Of a stretch of 8,769 nt of DNA, positions 1 to 6,116 are shown in pieces. Under the pieces are notes generated by a model that did no database searches, had not been told where the DNA came from, and saw only the letters and a program-made list of their open reading frames with translations. Position 1 is the stretch's first letter. Each line of letters opens with the position of its first letter. Both the position numbers and the translations under genes were made by a program. Source of the stretch: CAYYNP01 sp964472545 (GTDB taxonomy: Bacteria > Planctomycetota > Planctomycetia > Pirellulales > Thermoguttaceae); assembly GCA_964472545.1 (NCBI GenBank), contig CAYYNP010000370.1, positions 1 through 8,769 of the forward strand, in the 5' to 3' direction.

Positions 1-156
1 CCGCCGGCCTGAAGGCCGTATTCCTAGCGTTCTGCACCTGAAAACGGAAGAGCCGTCGAAAGCCGAGCCATGATGACTGCGAGCCGCCCGGGGGCTTCCG
101 CCCACGGCTGTGACATTCGCTTGTGCGGAATTGTCCCCTTGGGGTTGCGTACGGGC

Positions 157-185
157 TGGTTCGCTATTGCCGCAGAGCGTATACT
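157..185 (+). promoter_or_regulatory. Weak candidate promoter for the permease gene
   Basis: TATACT at 180-185 matches the sigma-70 -10 consensus in five of six positions. The matching -35 position with a 17-bp spacer is TGGTTC (157-162), which is poor. A start near 192 would give a leader of about 95 nt before the ATG at 287. The call rests almost entirely on the -10 box. Confidence 0.3.
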
Positions 186-220
186 GCACGTCCGAACGAA
201 GGCAGCAGCGCCGTTGCCGG

Positions 221-267
221 CCCGTGCATTACGGTCGGCCCCGCACGGGTGACATCGGTATCCGTAA
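221..267 (+). other. Possible H-type pseudoknot in the permease leader
   Basis: CCCGTGC (221-227) is exactly complementary to GCACGGG (243-249). The enclosed loop carries TTACGG (229-234), exactly complementary to CCGTAA (262-267). The two pairings cross, as in an H-type pseudoknot, and the second ends 7 nt before the Shine-Dalgarno sequence (275-279). This layout could control translation of the permease, but the stems are short (7 and 6 bp) in GC-rich DNA and may be chance. I do not recognise a known riboswitch class. Confidence 0.25.
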
Positions 268-286
268 CCAATGTAGGAGTGAGCTT

Positions 287-1879
287 ATGGCGTCCTCAGC
301 GTCCTTACCCGATTATGTTACCGCGGCCAAGCCCGTGCCGCAGGAGAACCGTGCGGCGTGGTACAAGAACACCGCGCAGACTTACGCGGGCATCATGCTT
401 TGGGTCGTGTTTTGGCGCTTTATCGTCGTCAAGACACCGGCTTTCGGCGGAAGCCTTGCCGCTGGTGTGGGCGTTGCTGTGCTCGGCGTGGTGGTGGCGG
501 CTTTGCTCTGCCACTTCCTAACCTACGTTGTGCCGGGAATGTTGGGGATGAAAACAGGGCGGCCGCTATACGTCGTGGGGACTTCGACCTACGGTGTCGT
601 AGGCGGGCTGATCATGCCCGGATTCTTGATGGGCTGCCTGCAATTCGGCTGGCTGGCGGTGAATGCGTGCATTGCATGCTCGCTGATATGCGAGTCGTTC
701 GGGATTGGCGTGGATGAAGCCGGGAAGGTGAGTTTCAGCAGCCCCATATACTGGACGATGGGAATCGTCTACATCGTGCTTGCCGTCGGTGTGGGGCTGA
801 AGGGGATCCAGTACGTGGCGAGAGTGGCCACGTTCATGCCTTTGATCCCGCTGGCGGTATTGCTGATTCTGCTCTTCGCGACGATCTCAGGCCTCGGCGG
901 GGGGAGCTTCCAGGACACGCTGCTCGACGCACACAAGACGGCCGTTACGGAGACGGAGAAGCAGGTCGCCGCCGCCGAGACGGAGGAAGACAAAGCGAAG
1001 GCACAGGAAGTGGCGGACGCTGCTGCGGCGAAGCTCAAAGCTGCGGAGGAACTTGCGGCGTCTCCCGGTGAGGAGAAGTACCTCGGGGGAGTTCTCTCCG
1101 TGGCCAAGGGCGGCGGATTGTTCGTGATGATCGTGCTCTCAATGTACATCGTCGGGTTCTTTGCTACAGCCGGTGCCGCCGGGGCCGACTTCGGCATGAA
1201 CAACCGGGACGGCAACGATGTGCAACTTGGAGGCCTCGTTGGGATTGTGGGGTCGACCGTATTCGCCGGCGGTATTGCGATTCTGGTTGTGGCGGGGGCA
1301 TACGGGGCTGGCATGGTGGCGCCGGAGCGGGTCGGTGAACTCGACCCCGTCTATCTGTTCCCCGACATCGTGCCTGGAGCCGACCGCGTTATGTTGTTGC
1401 TCTTGGCGGTCGCCTCGTTTGCGCCGGCGTGCTTCCCCGCCTTCATCGCTGCCAATAGTTTTCGGACCGTGATGCCCAATTTCGGCATGATCGCCGTGGG
1501 GATCGGCACGTTGGCCTCCATCTTGCTGACCGTTACCGGCTACGCCGCCGACGTGATCTCTGTGTTCACGATCGTGGGTGCGTCTTTCGGACCGATCTGT
1601 GGTGCGATGATGGCGGATTACCTGCTCTCCGGCAAGAAATGGGCTGGGCCACGGGTCGGGTTCAACCCTGCGGGCTGGATCTCCTGGGCCGTCGGCTTTG
1701 CCGTCGGGGCCTTCGACCTGATTGCCAGGGTCCTCAGCAAGACCCCGGAAGAATACGCCGACGTTATTCCCTGTCCGCCGATGGCAGCACTGATCGTCGG
1801 CTTCGTGCTCTACCTGATTCTGGCCAAGGCCGGCTTGGAAAGCGCGAAACTAGAGATGCCGCAGGAAGAGGCGGCCTAG
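287..1879 (+). CDS. NCS1/CodB-type nucleobase permease
   Basis: This is a 530-residue integral membrane protein with about twelve hydrophobic segments, roughly at residues 30-48, 56-80, 100-135 (one or two), 154-171, 181-202, 274-297, 311-338, 367-390, 398-418, 425-446, 462-480 and 497-514. The N-terminal WYKNTAQTYAGIMLWVVFW, the stretch GTSTYGVVGG...QFGWLAVNA (98-127) and GPICGAMMADYLL (435-447) fit the cytosine/purine/hydantoin (NCS1, CodB-like) transporters, whose members import a nucleobase or related compound with a cation. The substrate cannot be told from sequence. Residues 204-268, between the sixth and seventh membrane segments, form a hydrophilic Ala/Glu/Lys-rich, probably helical or coiled-coil insertion that typical family members lack. 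ATG 287 is preferred over the upstream open frame because AGGAG (275-279) lies 7 nt before it. No partner enzyme gene, such as a deaminase, is adjacent. Confidence 0.85.
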   Translation: MASSASLPDYVTAAKPVPQENRAAWYKNTAQTYAGIMLWVVFWRFIVVKTPAFGGSLAAGVGVAVLGVVVAALLCHFLTYVVPGMLGMKTGRPLYVVGTSTYGVVGGLIMPGFLMGCLQFGWLAVNACIACSLICESFGIGVDEAGKVSFSSPIYWTMGIVYIVLAVGVGLKGIQYVARVATFMPLIPLAVLLILLFATISGLGGGSFQDTLLDAHKTAVTETEKQVAAAETEEDKAKAQEVADAAAAKLKAAEELAASPGEEKYLGGVLSVAKGGGLFVMIVLSMYIVGFFATAGAAGADFGMNNRDGNDVQLGGLVGIVGSTVFAGGIAILVVAGAYGAGMVAPERVGELDPVYLFPDIVPGADRVMLLLLAVASFAPACFPAFIAANSFRTVMPNFGMIAVGIGTLASILLTVTGYAADVISVFTIVGASFGPICGAMMADYLLSGKKWAGPRVGFNPAGWISWAVGFAVGAFDLIARVLSKTPEEYADVIPCPPMAALIVGFVLYLILAKAGLESAKLEMPQEEAA

Positions 1880-2090
1880 CGGCCGGGGCCGTGGCAACCG
1901 TCCGGCGGATAACGAATCGTCGAGGCGCGGGCGCCGGGATCGGGTTGCTCGATCAGAGCAGCCCTCGGGCGCCGGCGGGGGACTCTGTCGTGAAAATCGC
2001 GGGGGAGGCGCCCGCAAGACCCAAGTGCGGCGCGCGCTGCGAGCGAGAGCCGATCGTGGCGTTTCCCGAGAGTTTGTGCGCCTCTCGTCA
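1880..2090. repeat. GC-rich spacer with hairpins after the permease gene
   Basis: Immediately after the permease stop, CGGCC-GG-GGCCG (1880-1891) can form a short stem. Further on, GGGTTGCTC (1942-1950) pairs with GAGCAGCCC (1956-1964) over a 5-nt loop, with 8 Watson-Crick pairs and one G-U. It is flanked by a direct repeat CGGGCGCCGG (1928-1937 and 1966-1975) whose GGCGCC cores are self-complementary and could extend the stem. The structure may end or stabilise the permease transcript, but no T-tract follows, so it is not a textbook intrinsic terminator. No gene was found here. Confidence 0.35.
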
Positions 2091-2124
2091 TTAGCTAGGC
2101 GATTGCTAACCTAGGCCGCCTAGG
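2091..2124. promoter_or_regulatory. CTAGG palindrome cluster, candidate operator
   Basis: CTAGG occurs at 2095-2099, 2111-2115 and 2120-2124. The last two belong to a perfect palindrome CCTAGG-CCG-CCTAGG (2110-2124). TTAGC (2091-2095) and GCTAA (2105-2109) form another inverted repeat. The cluster ends 28 bp before the start of the response regulator gene, where an operator, including one for autoregulation, would be expected. It is not a recognisable Pho box, and no clear -35/-10 pair was found beside it. Confidence 0.35.
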
Positions 2125-2152
2125 ATTGGTCGAATCGCTCAGGAGGTGTTCC

Positions 2153-2854
2153 GTGGTGAAGCGGTCGGTGCTCGTCGTTGAGGACGAGGGCGACATTCGC
2201 GAGATGATCAGCTACAACCTCCAGAAGGAGGGCTACGAGGTCGTGGCCGTGGCGTCTGGCGAGGAAGCCTTGAGATTGGCCGACTTGCGCGATTTTGACG
2301 TCGTGCTGCTCGATCTGATGCTGCCTGGCATCGACGGGCTGAGCGTCTGTCGAGAGTTGAAGAAGCGGCAGACGGCCGGCCGCTCTTGGGCGATCATCAT
2401 GGTCAGCGCCAAGCGGGGCGAGACCGACGTGGTGGTGGGTCTGCGATTGGGGGCCGACGACTACGTCACCAAGCCGTTTAGCCCCAAGGTCCTGTTGGCT
2501 CGCGTCGAGGCCGTACTCCGCCGCACCGACGCCGAGAGCGCGAACGATAATGCGGAGCCCGATGCGACGATTCGTATCCACAACCTGGTGATCCACACCG
2601 GCCAACACCGTGTTTACTGCGACGACGAGCCGATCGAACTCAGCCGCACGGAATACCGCGTGTTGAATCTGCTGGTCAGCCGGCCCGGCTGGGTGTTCGA
2701 CCGGGAGCGGATCTTGGACAGCCTATACGGCGATCGGCACGCGGTTTCCGATCGGGCCGTCGACGTGCAGATCGTCGGCCTGCGGCGGAAGTTGGGGTCG
2801 GCCGGCCGGTATATCGAGACGGTGCGCGGCGTGGGCTATCGGTTGAAGGAGTAA
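2153..2854 (+). CDS. OmpR/PhoB-family response regulator
   Basis: This is a 233-residue DNA-binding response regulator, the usual length for the family. The receiver domain (about 4-122) has the acidic pair E10-D11, the phosphoacceptor D54 in VVLLDLMLPG, the switch Ser S85 and the invariant Lys K107 in TKPF. A linker at about 125-136 leads to a winged-helix domain (about 137-232) ending in DVQIVGLRRKLG...IETVRGVGYRL, typical of OmpR/PhoB output domains. It should be phosphorylated by the kinase encoded 3 bp downstream and then bind DNA. The start is a GTG: tandem GTG codons at 2153 and 2156 lie 6 and 9 nt after AGGAGG (2141-2146), so the exact start is uncertain by one residue. The frame extends to 2126 without support. 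Phosphate control is plausible by resemblance to PhoB, but no pst or phoU gene is present to confirm it. Confidence 0.93.
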   Translation: MVKRSVLVVEDEGDIREMISYNLQKEGYEVVAVASGEEALRLADLRDFDVVLLDLMLPGIDGLSVCRELKKRQTAGRSWAIIMVSAKRGETDVVVGLRLGADDYVTKPFSPKVLLARVEAVLRRTDAESANDNAEPDATIRIHNLVIHTGQHRVYCDDEPIELSRTEYRVLNLLVSRPGWVFDRERILDSLYGDRHAVSDRAVDVQIVGLRRKLGSAGRYIETVRGVGYRLKE

Positions 2855-2857
2855 CCC

Positions 2858-4672
2858 GTGGCGAAACGGCCTCTGCTGCAGCAACTCTTCGTCTCCTATC
2901 TCTGGGTAACCGTTGCGGTCGTCATCATCGGCGGAGTCTACGCCGGCCACGTGATGCGGCGGTTTCACCTCGACCAGGCTGAGAGCGACCTCGAGGCCCG
3001 CGCCCGGCTGTGTGTGAAGCCGATCGTCGAGTTGTTGGAGGCGGGCAAGCGCGACGAGATCGACGCCCTCTGCGGCGAATTGGGAACCGACGAGGGGATC
3101 CGTACTCGGATCACCGTGGTCCTGCCGGACGGAGACGTCGTCGGCGACACGCTCGAGGATCCCGCACGGATGGACGACCACGACGACCGCCCGGAAATCA
3201 TCGAAGCGATGACCAGTTCGCGCGGCGTGGGCCAAAGCACGCGTTTTAGCGACACCACCAAACAGCGCCGCATGTACGTGGCGGTCGCCGTGCGGCAGCC
3301 GGACGAGTCGCTGGTGGCGATCGTGCGGATGTCTGTTTCGGTCACGGCATTGGACGACGCGGTGGCCGGCATCTACCGGCGAATTGCCGTGGGCGGATTG
3401 GCGGCGACGGTGCTGATTGCCGCGGTGAGCTGGTGGTTCTCACGCCGCGTGGGCCGCCCGTTGCAAGAGATGACCCGCGGCGCGCAACGGTTTGCTCAGG
3501 GGGAATTGCAGCACCGGCTGCCCGAAGGCGGCTCGCAGGAGGTGGCCGCGCTGTCTGAGGCGATGAGCCGAATGGCAGAACAGTTGGACGACCGCATCCG
3601 TACGGTCACGCGCCAACAAAACGAACAGCAGGCGATGCTGGTGAGCATGGACGAGGGCGTGTTGGCAGTCGATCTGGATCGGCGGATCATCAGCCTCAAC
3701 CAGGCGTGTGCCCGGCTGCTGGGCGTCGAAATCGACGCGATCAAGGGCCGCGTGTTTCACGAAGTCGTGCGCAAACCCGATCTGCTGGAGTTTCTCGACT
3801 CCGTATTGACCGGCTCGGCGCCCGTGGAAGACGTGATTCAACTCCGGGGCGTCGAGGATCGCGAGTTGCGCGTACACGGCACGGCCTTGCGCGACGCGCA
3901 GCAGGAGAAGATCGGGGCGTTGCTGGTCATGTACGACGTCACCCGGCTGCACCGCCTGGAGACGGTGCGGCGCGATTTCGTGGCCAATGTTTCCCACGAA
4001 CTGGGCACCCCGATCACGGCGATCAAGGGGTTCGTGGAGTCGTTGTTGGACGGGGCCTTGGAGGATCAGGAGAACTCGCGGCGTTTCCTGCAGATCGTGC
4101 TGAATCAGGCCAACCGCATGGACGCGACGGTCGAAGACCTGCTCACGCTATCGAGGCTCGACGCCGAAGAAAGGCCGCCGGAGATCGAATTTCGGCTGGA
4201 TTCCGTCGCCGGCGTGCTGCGCTCGGCAGTCCAGGGATGTGAAGCGGCGGCGTCTGCCCGAGACGTGCAGATCCAGTGGCGCTGTGCGGAAGACCTTGAT
4301 GCGGAAATCGACGCGTTGTTGCTGGAGCGCGCCGTGATCAACCTGGTGGACAACGCGGTGAAGTACTGCGGCGCCGGGACCTCGGTCCGGGTGACGGCCA
4401 ATTTGGAGGGCGACTCGGTGCGGATCTGCGTCGCCGACCAGGGCGACGGCATCGCGGCGGGCCACCTGCCGCGGCTCTTCGAGCGGTTCTATCGCGTCGA
4501 CAAAGCCCGCAGCCGCGAGTTGGGAGGAACCGGCCTGGGCTTGGCGATCGTCAAGCACATCGCGCTGATGCATCACGGCGCGGTTGGCGTCGAGAGCACG
4601 GTCGGCCAGGGCAGCACCTTCTGCATCACTCTGCCGCTGAGCCAGGCGGATGCCGAGGCCAAGAAGGGCTAG
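2858..4672 (+). CDS. PhoR-like sensor histidine kinase (HAMP-PAS-HisKA-HATPase)
   Basis: This is a 604-residue membrane sensor kinase and the partner of the regulator just upstream. An N-terminal membrane helix (about 12-31) is followed by an extracytoplasmic sensor region (about 33-172), a second helix (174-192), HAMP (193-246), PAS (about 255-365), HisKA and HATPase. The sensor's VLPDGDVVGDT...DRPEIIEAM...RFSDTT resembles the extracytoplasmic domain of PhoR-type kinases. The H-box is SHELGTP with phosphoacceptor H380; the common form is SHELRTP or SHELKTP, so Gly replaces the usual basic residue. The ATP-binding half shows the N-box NLVDNAVKY (495-503), the G1 box DQGDGI (527-532), the F-box FERFYRVDK (541-549) and the G2 box GGTGLGL (556-562), all intact. 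The start is GTG 2858 with AAGGAG (2846-2851) 6 nt upstream, inside the end of the regulator gene, which suggests translational coupling. The signal it senses is unknown. Confidence 0.93.
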   Translation: MAKRPLLQQLFVSYLWVTVAVVIIGGVYAGHVMRRFHLDQAESDLEARARLCVKPIVELLEAGKRDEIDALCGELGTDEGIRTRITVVLPDGDVVGDTLEDPARMDDHDDRPEIIEAMTSSRGVGQSTRFSDTTKQRRMYVAVAVRQPDESLVAIVRMSVSVTALDDAVAGIYRRIAVGGLAATVLIAAVSWWFSRRVGRPLQEMTRGAQRFAQGELQHRLPEGGSQEVAALSEAMSRMAEQLDDRIRTVTRQQNEQQAMLVSMDEGVLAVDLDRRIISLNQACARLLGVEIDAIKGRVFHEVVRKPDLLEFLDSVLTGSAPVEDVIQLRGVEDRELRVHGTALRDAQQEKIGALLVMYDVTRLHRLETVRRDFVANVSHELGTPITAIKGFVESLLDGALEDQENSRRFLQIVLNQANRMDATVEDLLTLSRLDAEERPPEIEFRLDSVAGVLRSAVQGCEAAASARDVQIQWRCAEDLDAEIDALLLERAVINLVDNAVKYCGAGTSVRVTANLEGDSVRICVADQGDGIAAGHLPRLFERFYRVDKARSRELGGTGLGLAIVKHIALMHHGAVGVESTVGQGSTFCITLPLSQADAEAKKG

Positions 4673-4684
4673 TGCTTTGTCAAC

Positions 4685-4805
4685 ATTCGATAGTGGGGTA
4701 AGCATCTTGCTTGCCGTTTGGAACTCAGCGTCAAATGCAAGCTTCCAGCTTGCGTTTCATGCAAAGCTCCGAAAGACAAGCAAGATGCTTGCCCCACTTT
4801 CTAAT
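4685..4805. repeat. 121-bp tripartite imperfect palindrome between convergent genes
   Basis: Positions x and 9490-x pair along the whole stretch without any insertion or deletion. The arms are 59 nt with a 3-nt loop (4744-4746) and 47 Watson-Crick matches. The outermost strong block, 4692-4713 against 4777-4798, matches at 21 of 22 positions. Three related small palindromes are embedded: AAGCA-TCT-TGCTT (4700-4712), GCAAGCT-TCC-AGCTTGC (4737-4753) and AAGCA-AGA-TGCTT (4778-4790). The element fills almost the entire gap between the kinase stop and the EEP gene stop, 12 nt from each. It could act as a bidirectional terminator or transcript-end stabiliser, or be a non-coding MITE/REP-like repeat. 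There is no strong T-tract and no transposase. It is AT-richer than its surroundings. Confidence 0.8.
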
Positions 4806-4817
4806 CCCGACACGGCT

Positions 4818-5768
4818 CTACGGCGATTGAAGTGTGAAGTCGAGAACCTGTCGCCTGTGATCGCTTCGCCATGAGTTCTCCAGAGCGTACGCCTCGGGAC
4901 GAACACGTTGCCCCACAATGCACTGATCGATCGCGTAGACGGGGCACGGCATGGGCCACGTGTAGGAGTAGCCTGAGCCGGCCGCGTCGTATGCGTGCAC
5001 GTAACCCGACGGCAAAGACGACAAGGCGCGCGAACGGCGCGGTGCGTTGAAGTCGCCGACGACGACGTCGGCTTCCCAGTCGACCATCAATTCCTGGATT
5101 GCCAACAGGCGCGGCTCGCGAGCAAGGGACAGGTTTGCCGCTAAGTCCACGACCAGGACCCTGCAGCTACCTTGCGGCGACTGCCACCGGACGCCATAGG
5201 CCATTACGCCGCCGCCGCGTTGCAGCCACGTGCCGTCCAAGAGCGTTCCACGGGCGATAACGGCTAGGTTTCCGAACTGGACTCCGCAGTAGTCCTCTCC
5301 GAAAGAAGCGGCCGTGGACGGGATGTCCGCGTCGATCGGTATTTCAGACAACACACACAGATCGGGCTCGCGTTGCCGAAGATCGGCGACGATTTCCTCC
5401 CAGCCCATATGCCCGCGGAAGACGTTCCAGTGAACGAGACGAAGCGTATCCGCGTCGGAGTCATCCGGTCGCCCCGTGAAGAAGTGGTTCTCGATGAAAA
5501 TGACGAATACCGCAGGCACCAAGGCCAGGCACAGCAACACGCCGGCCACGCGGCGGCCACGCGTAAGCCACGCGTAGAAGGCACAGCCGGACATCAACAC
5601 AACGAGAATCGGCGATGGGATGTAGAAGAAGAAGCTCGTCAGCAGCGTGCAGTCGCGAAGGAACTGCCCCAGAAGCCATGTTGCCCAGGTCAGAAGCGCA
5701 AGGACGATAATCCACCGTCTCGTGCCGCGGCGACCCGAATCAACGTGTTTTGCATTACGGTTAGACAT
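4818..5768 (-). CDS. Membrane-anchored endonuclease/exonuclease/phosphatase family protein
   Basis: This is a 316-residue protein with three N-terminal hydrophobic segments (about 18-36, 44-66 and 74-93) followed by an EEP catalytic domain (about 108-313). EEP signatures in order are RLVHWNVF (N115), EPDLCVLSEI (E142), VVVGDFNAPRRS (D239, N241), YTWP...AIDQCIV (D281) and WRSDHRRQVLDF (S302, D303, H304). These residues bind metal and cleave phosphodiester or phosphomonoester bonds in nucleases and lipid or sugar phosphatases; the substrate here is unknown. At the strand where many members carry a catalytic His or Tyr, this protein reads VLVVDLAANL (D208), so that site is atypical. The catalytic domain probably faces outward, but topology is not certain. 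ATG 5768 is chosen over an in-frame GTG at 5786; neither has a clear Shine-Dalgarno sequence. The gene converges on the kinase gene, with the long palindrome between them. Confidence 0.85.
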   Translation of the reverse strand: MSNRNAKHVDSGRRGTRRWIIVLALLTWATWLLGQFLRDCTLLTSFFFYIPSPILVVLMSGCAFYAWLTRGRRVAGVLLCLALVPAVFVIFIENHFFTGRPDDSDADTLRLVHWNVFRGHMGWEEIVADLRQREPDLCVLSEIPIDADIPSTAASFGEDYCGVQFGNLAVIARGTLLDGTWLQRGGGVMAYGVRWQSPQGSCRVLVVDLAANLSLAREPRLLAIQELMVDWEADVVVGDFNAPRRSRALSSLPSGYVHAYDAAGSGYSYTWPMPCPVYAIDQCIVGQRVRPEAYALENSWRSDHRRQVLDFTLQSP

Positions 5769-5841
5769 GGTATGGTGCCGGCCCACGTCACGATTGAAAA
5801 GGACCTACTTGCCCGCCTTTCGAGCGTTTGTAGCAGCTTGG

Positions 5842-5869
5842 ACTGTAGCCAAACTGCGGTGTAATGCAA
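5842..5869 (-). promoter_or_regulatory. Candidate promoter for the EEP gene
   Basis: Read on the minus strand, TTGCAT (5869-5864) and TACAGT (5847-5842) are separated by 16 bp. The -10 box sits in GGCTACAGTC, similar to GGCTACACTT near the right end of the window. Transcription would begin near 5835, giving a leader of about 65 nt before ATG 5768. The -35 match is only partial. Confidence 0.35.
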
Positions 5870-6040
5870 GTGGAATCAAGCACTTGAGACGATCGCCGGC
5901 CGCGTACGCCGGTGCACGTGAAGACGCAGCTCCCCGTCCGCCACCCGCTCGGAAACCGCTGCCTGCGCTCTCGGCCGCACGACACGGGTTGCAGGCCCTT
6001 CGCGCGACGAGATGCCCGCAGCCAGTAGGAGGGGGCTTGC

Positions 6041-6068
6041 TTGATCTTGTCGGGGCGCCGGGTACACT
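6041..6068 (+). promoter_or_regulatory. Candidate promoter for the HzsA-related gene
   Basis: TTGATC (6041-6046) and TACACT (6063-6068) are 16 bp apart, each matching four of six consensus positions. A start near 6075 would leave about 40 nt of leader and include the strong ribosome binding site GAGGAGG (6104-6110), 6 nt before ATG 6117. A closely similar sequence recurs at 8642-8688, which adds some weight. Confidence 0.4.
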
Positions 6069-6116
6069 CGATACTGTGGGGTCGGTTCACGACAACTTGC
6101 GACGAGGAGGACAAGG

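Larger units (their letters stand above)
1..286. other. Leader / intergenic region before the permease gene
   Basis: No convincing complete gene lies here. A short stem, CGGCC-TGAA-GGCCG, sits at 5-18 and could be the end of an upstream transcript, but no T-tract follows it. Two plus-strand frames run in from the left edge, ending at a tandem TGA TGA (71-76) and a TGA (39-41). Either could be the tail of an upstream gene, but too little sequence is present to choose. The permease frame stays open back to about 110, yet the residues encoded before 287 are Arg- and Cys-rich, do not resemble a permease N-terminus, and have no ribosome binding site. I therefore treat that stretch as untranslated leader. 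Confidence 0.5.
5769..6116. other. Divergent intergenic region (EEP gene / HzsA-related gene)
   Basis: About 350 bp separate the two divergent starts. Besides the two promoter candidates listed separately and the ribosome binding site GAGGAGG (6104-6110), I see no conserved gene, tRNA or recognisable RNA. Open frames across it in several phases encode Arg/Pro-rich sequence without ribosome binding sites and continue in antisense into the neighbouring genes. I regard them as GC-driven shadows. Confidence 0.5.

Noticed and set aside
110..286. N-terminal extension of the permease frame
   Set aside because: Arg/Cys-rich residues unlike a permease start and no Shine-Dalgarno sequence at 110. ATG 287 has AGGAG at the right distance.
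4685..4805. Idea that the mismatches in the long palindrome keep G-U pairing in plus-strand RNA only, which would show the functional strand
   Set aside because: Of seven transition-type mismatches, four give G-U on the plus strand and three on the minus strand, so there is no real strand polarity.
5880..6030. Possible tRNA or structured RNA in the divergent spacer
   Set aside because: A GGGTTGCAGGCCC stretch resembles a T-arm only loosely. No acceptor stem, anticodon arm or other RNA landmark could be found.
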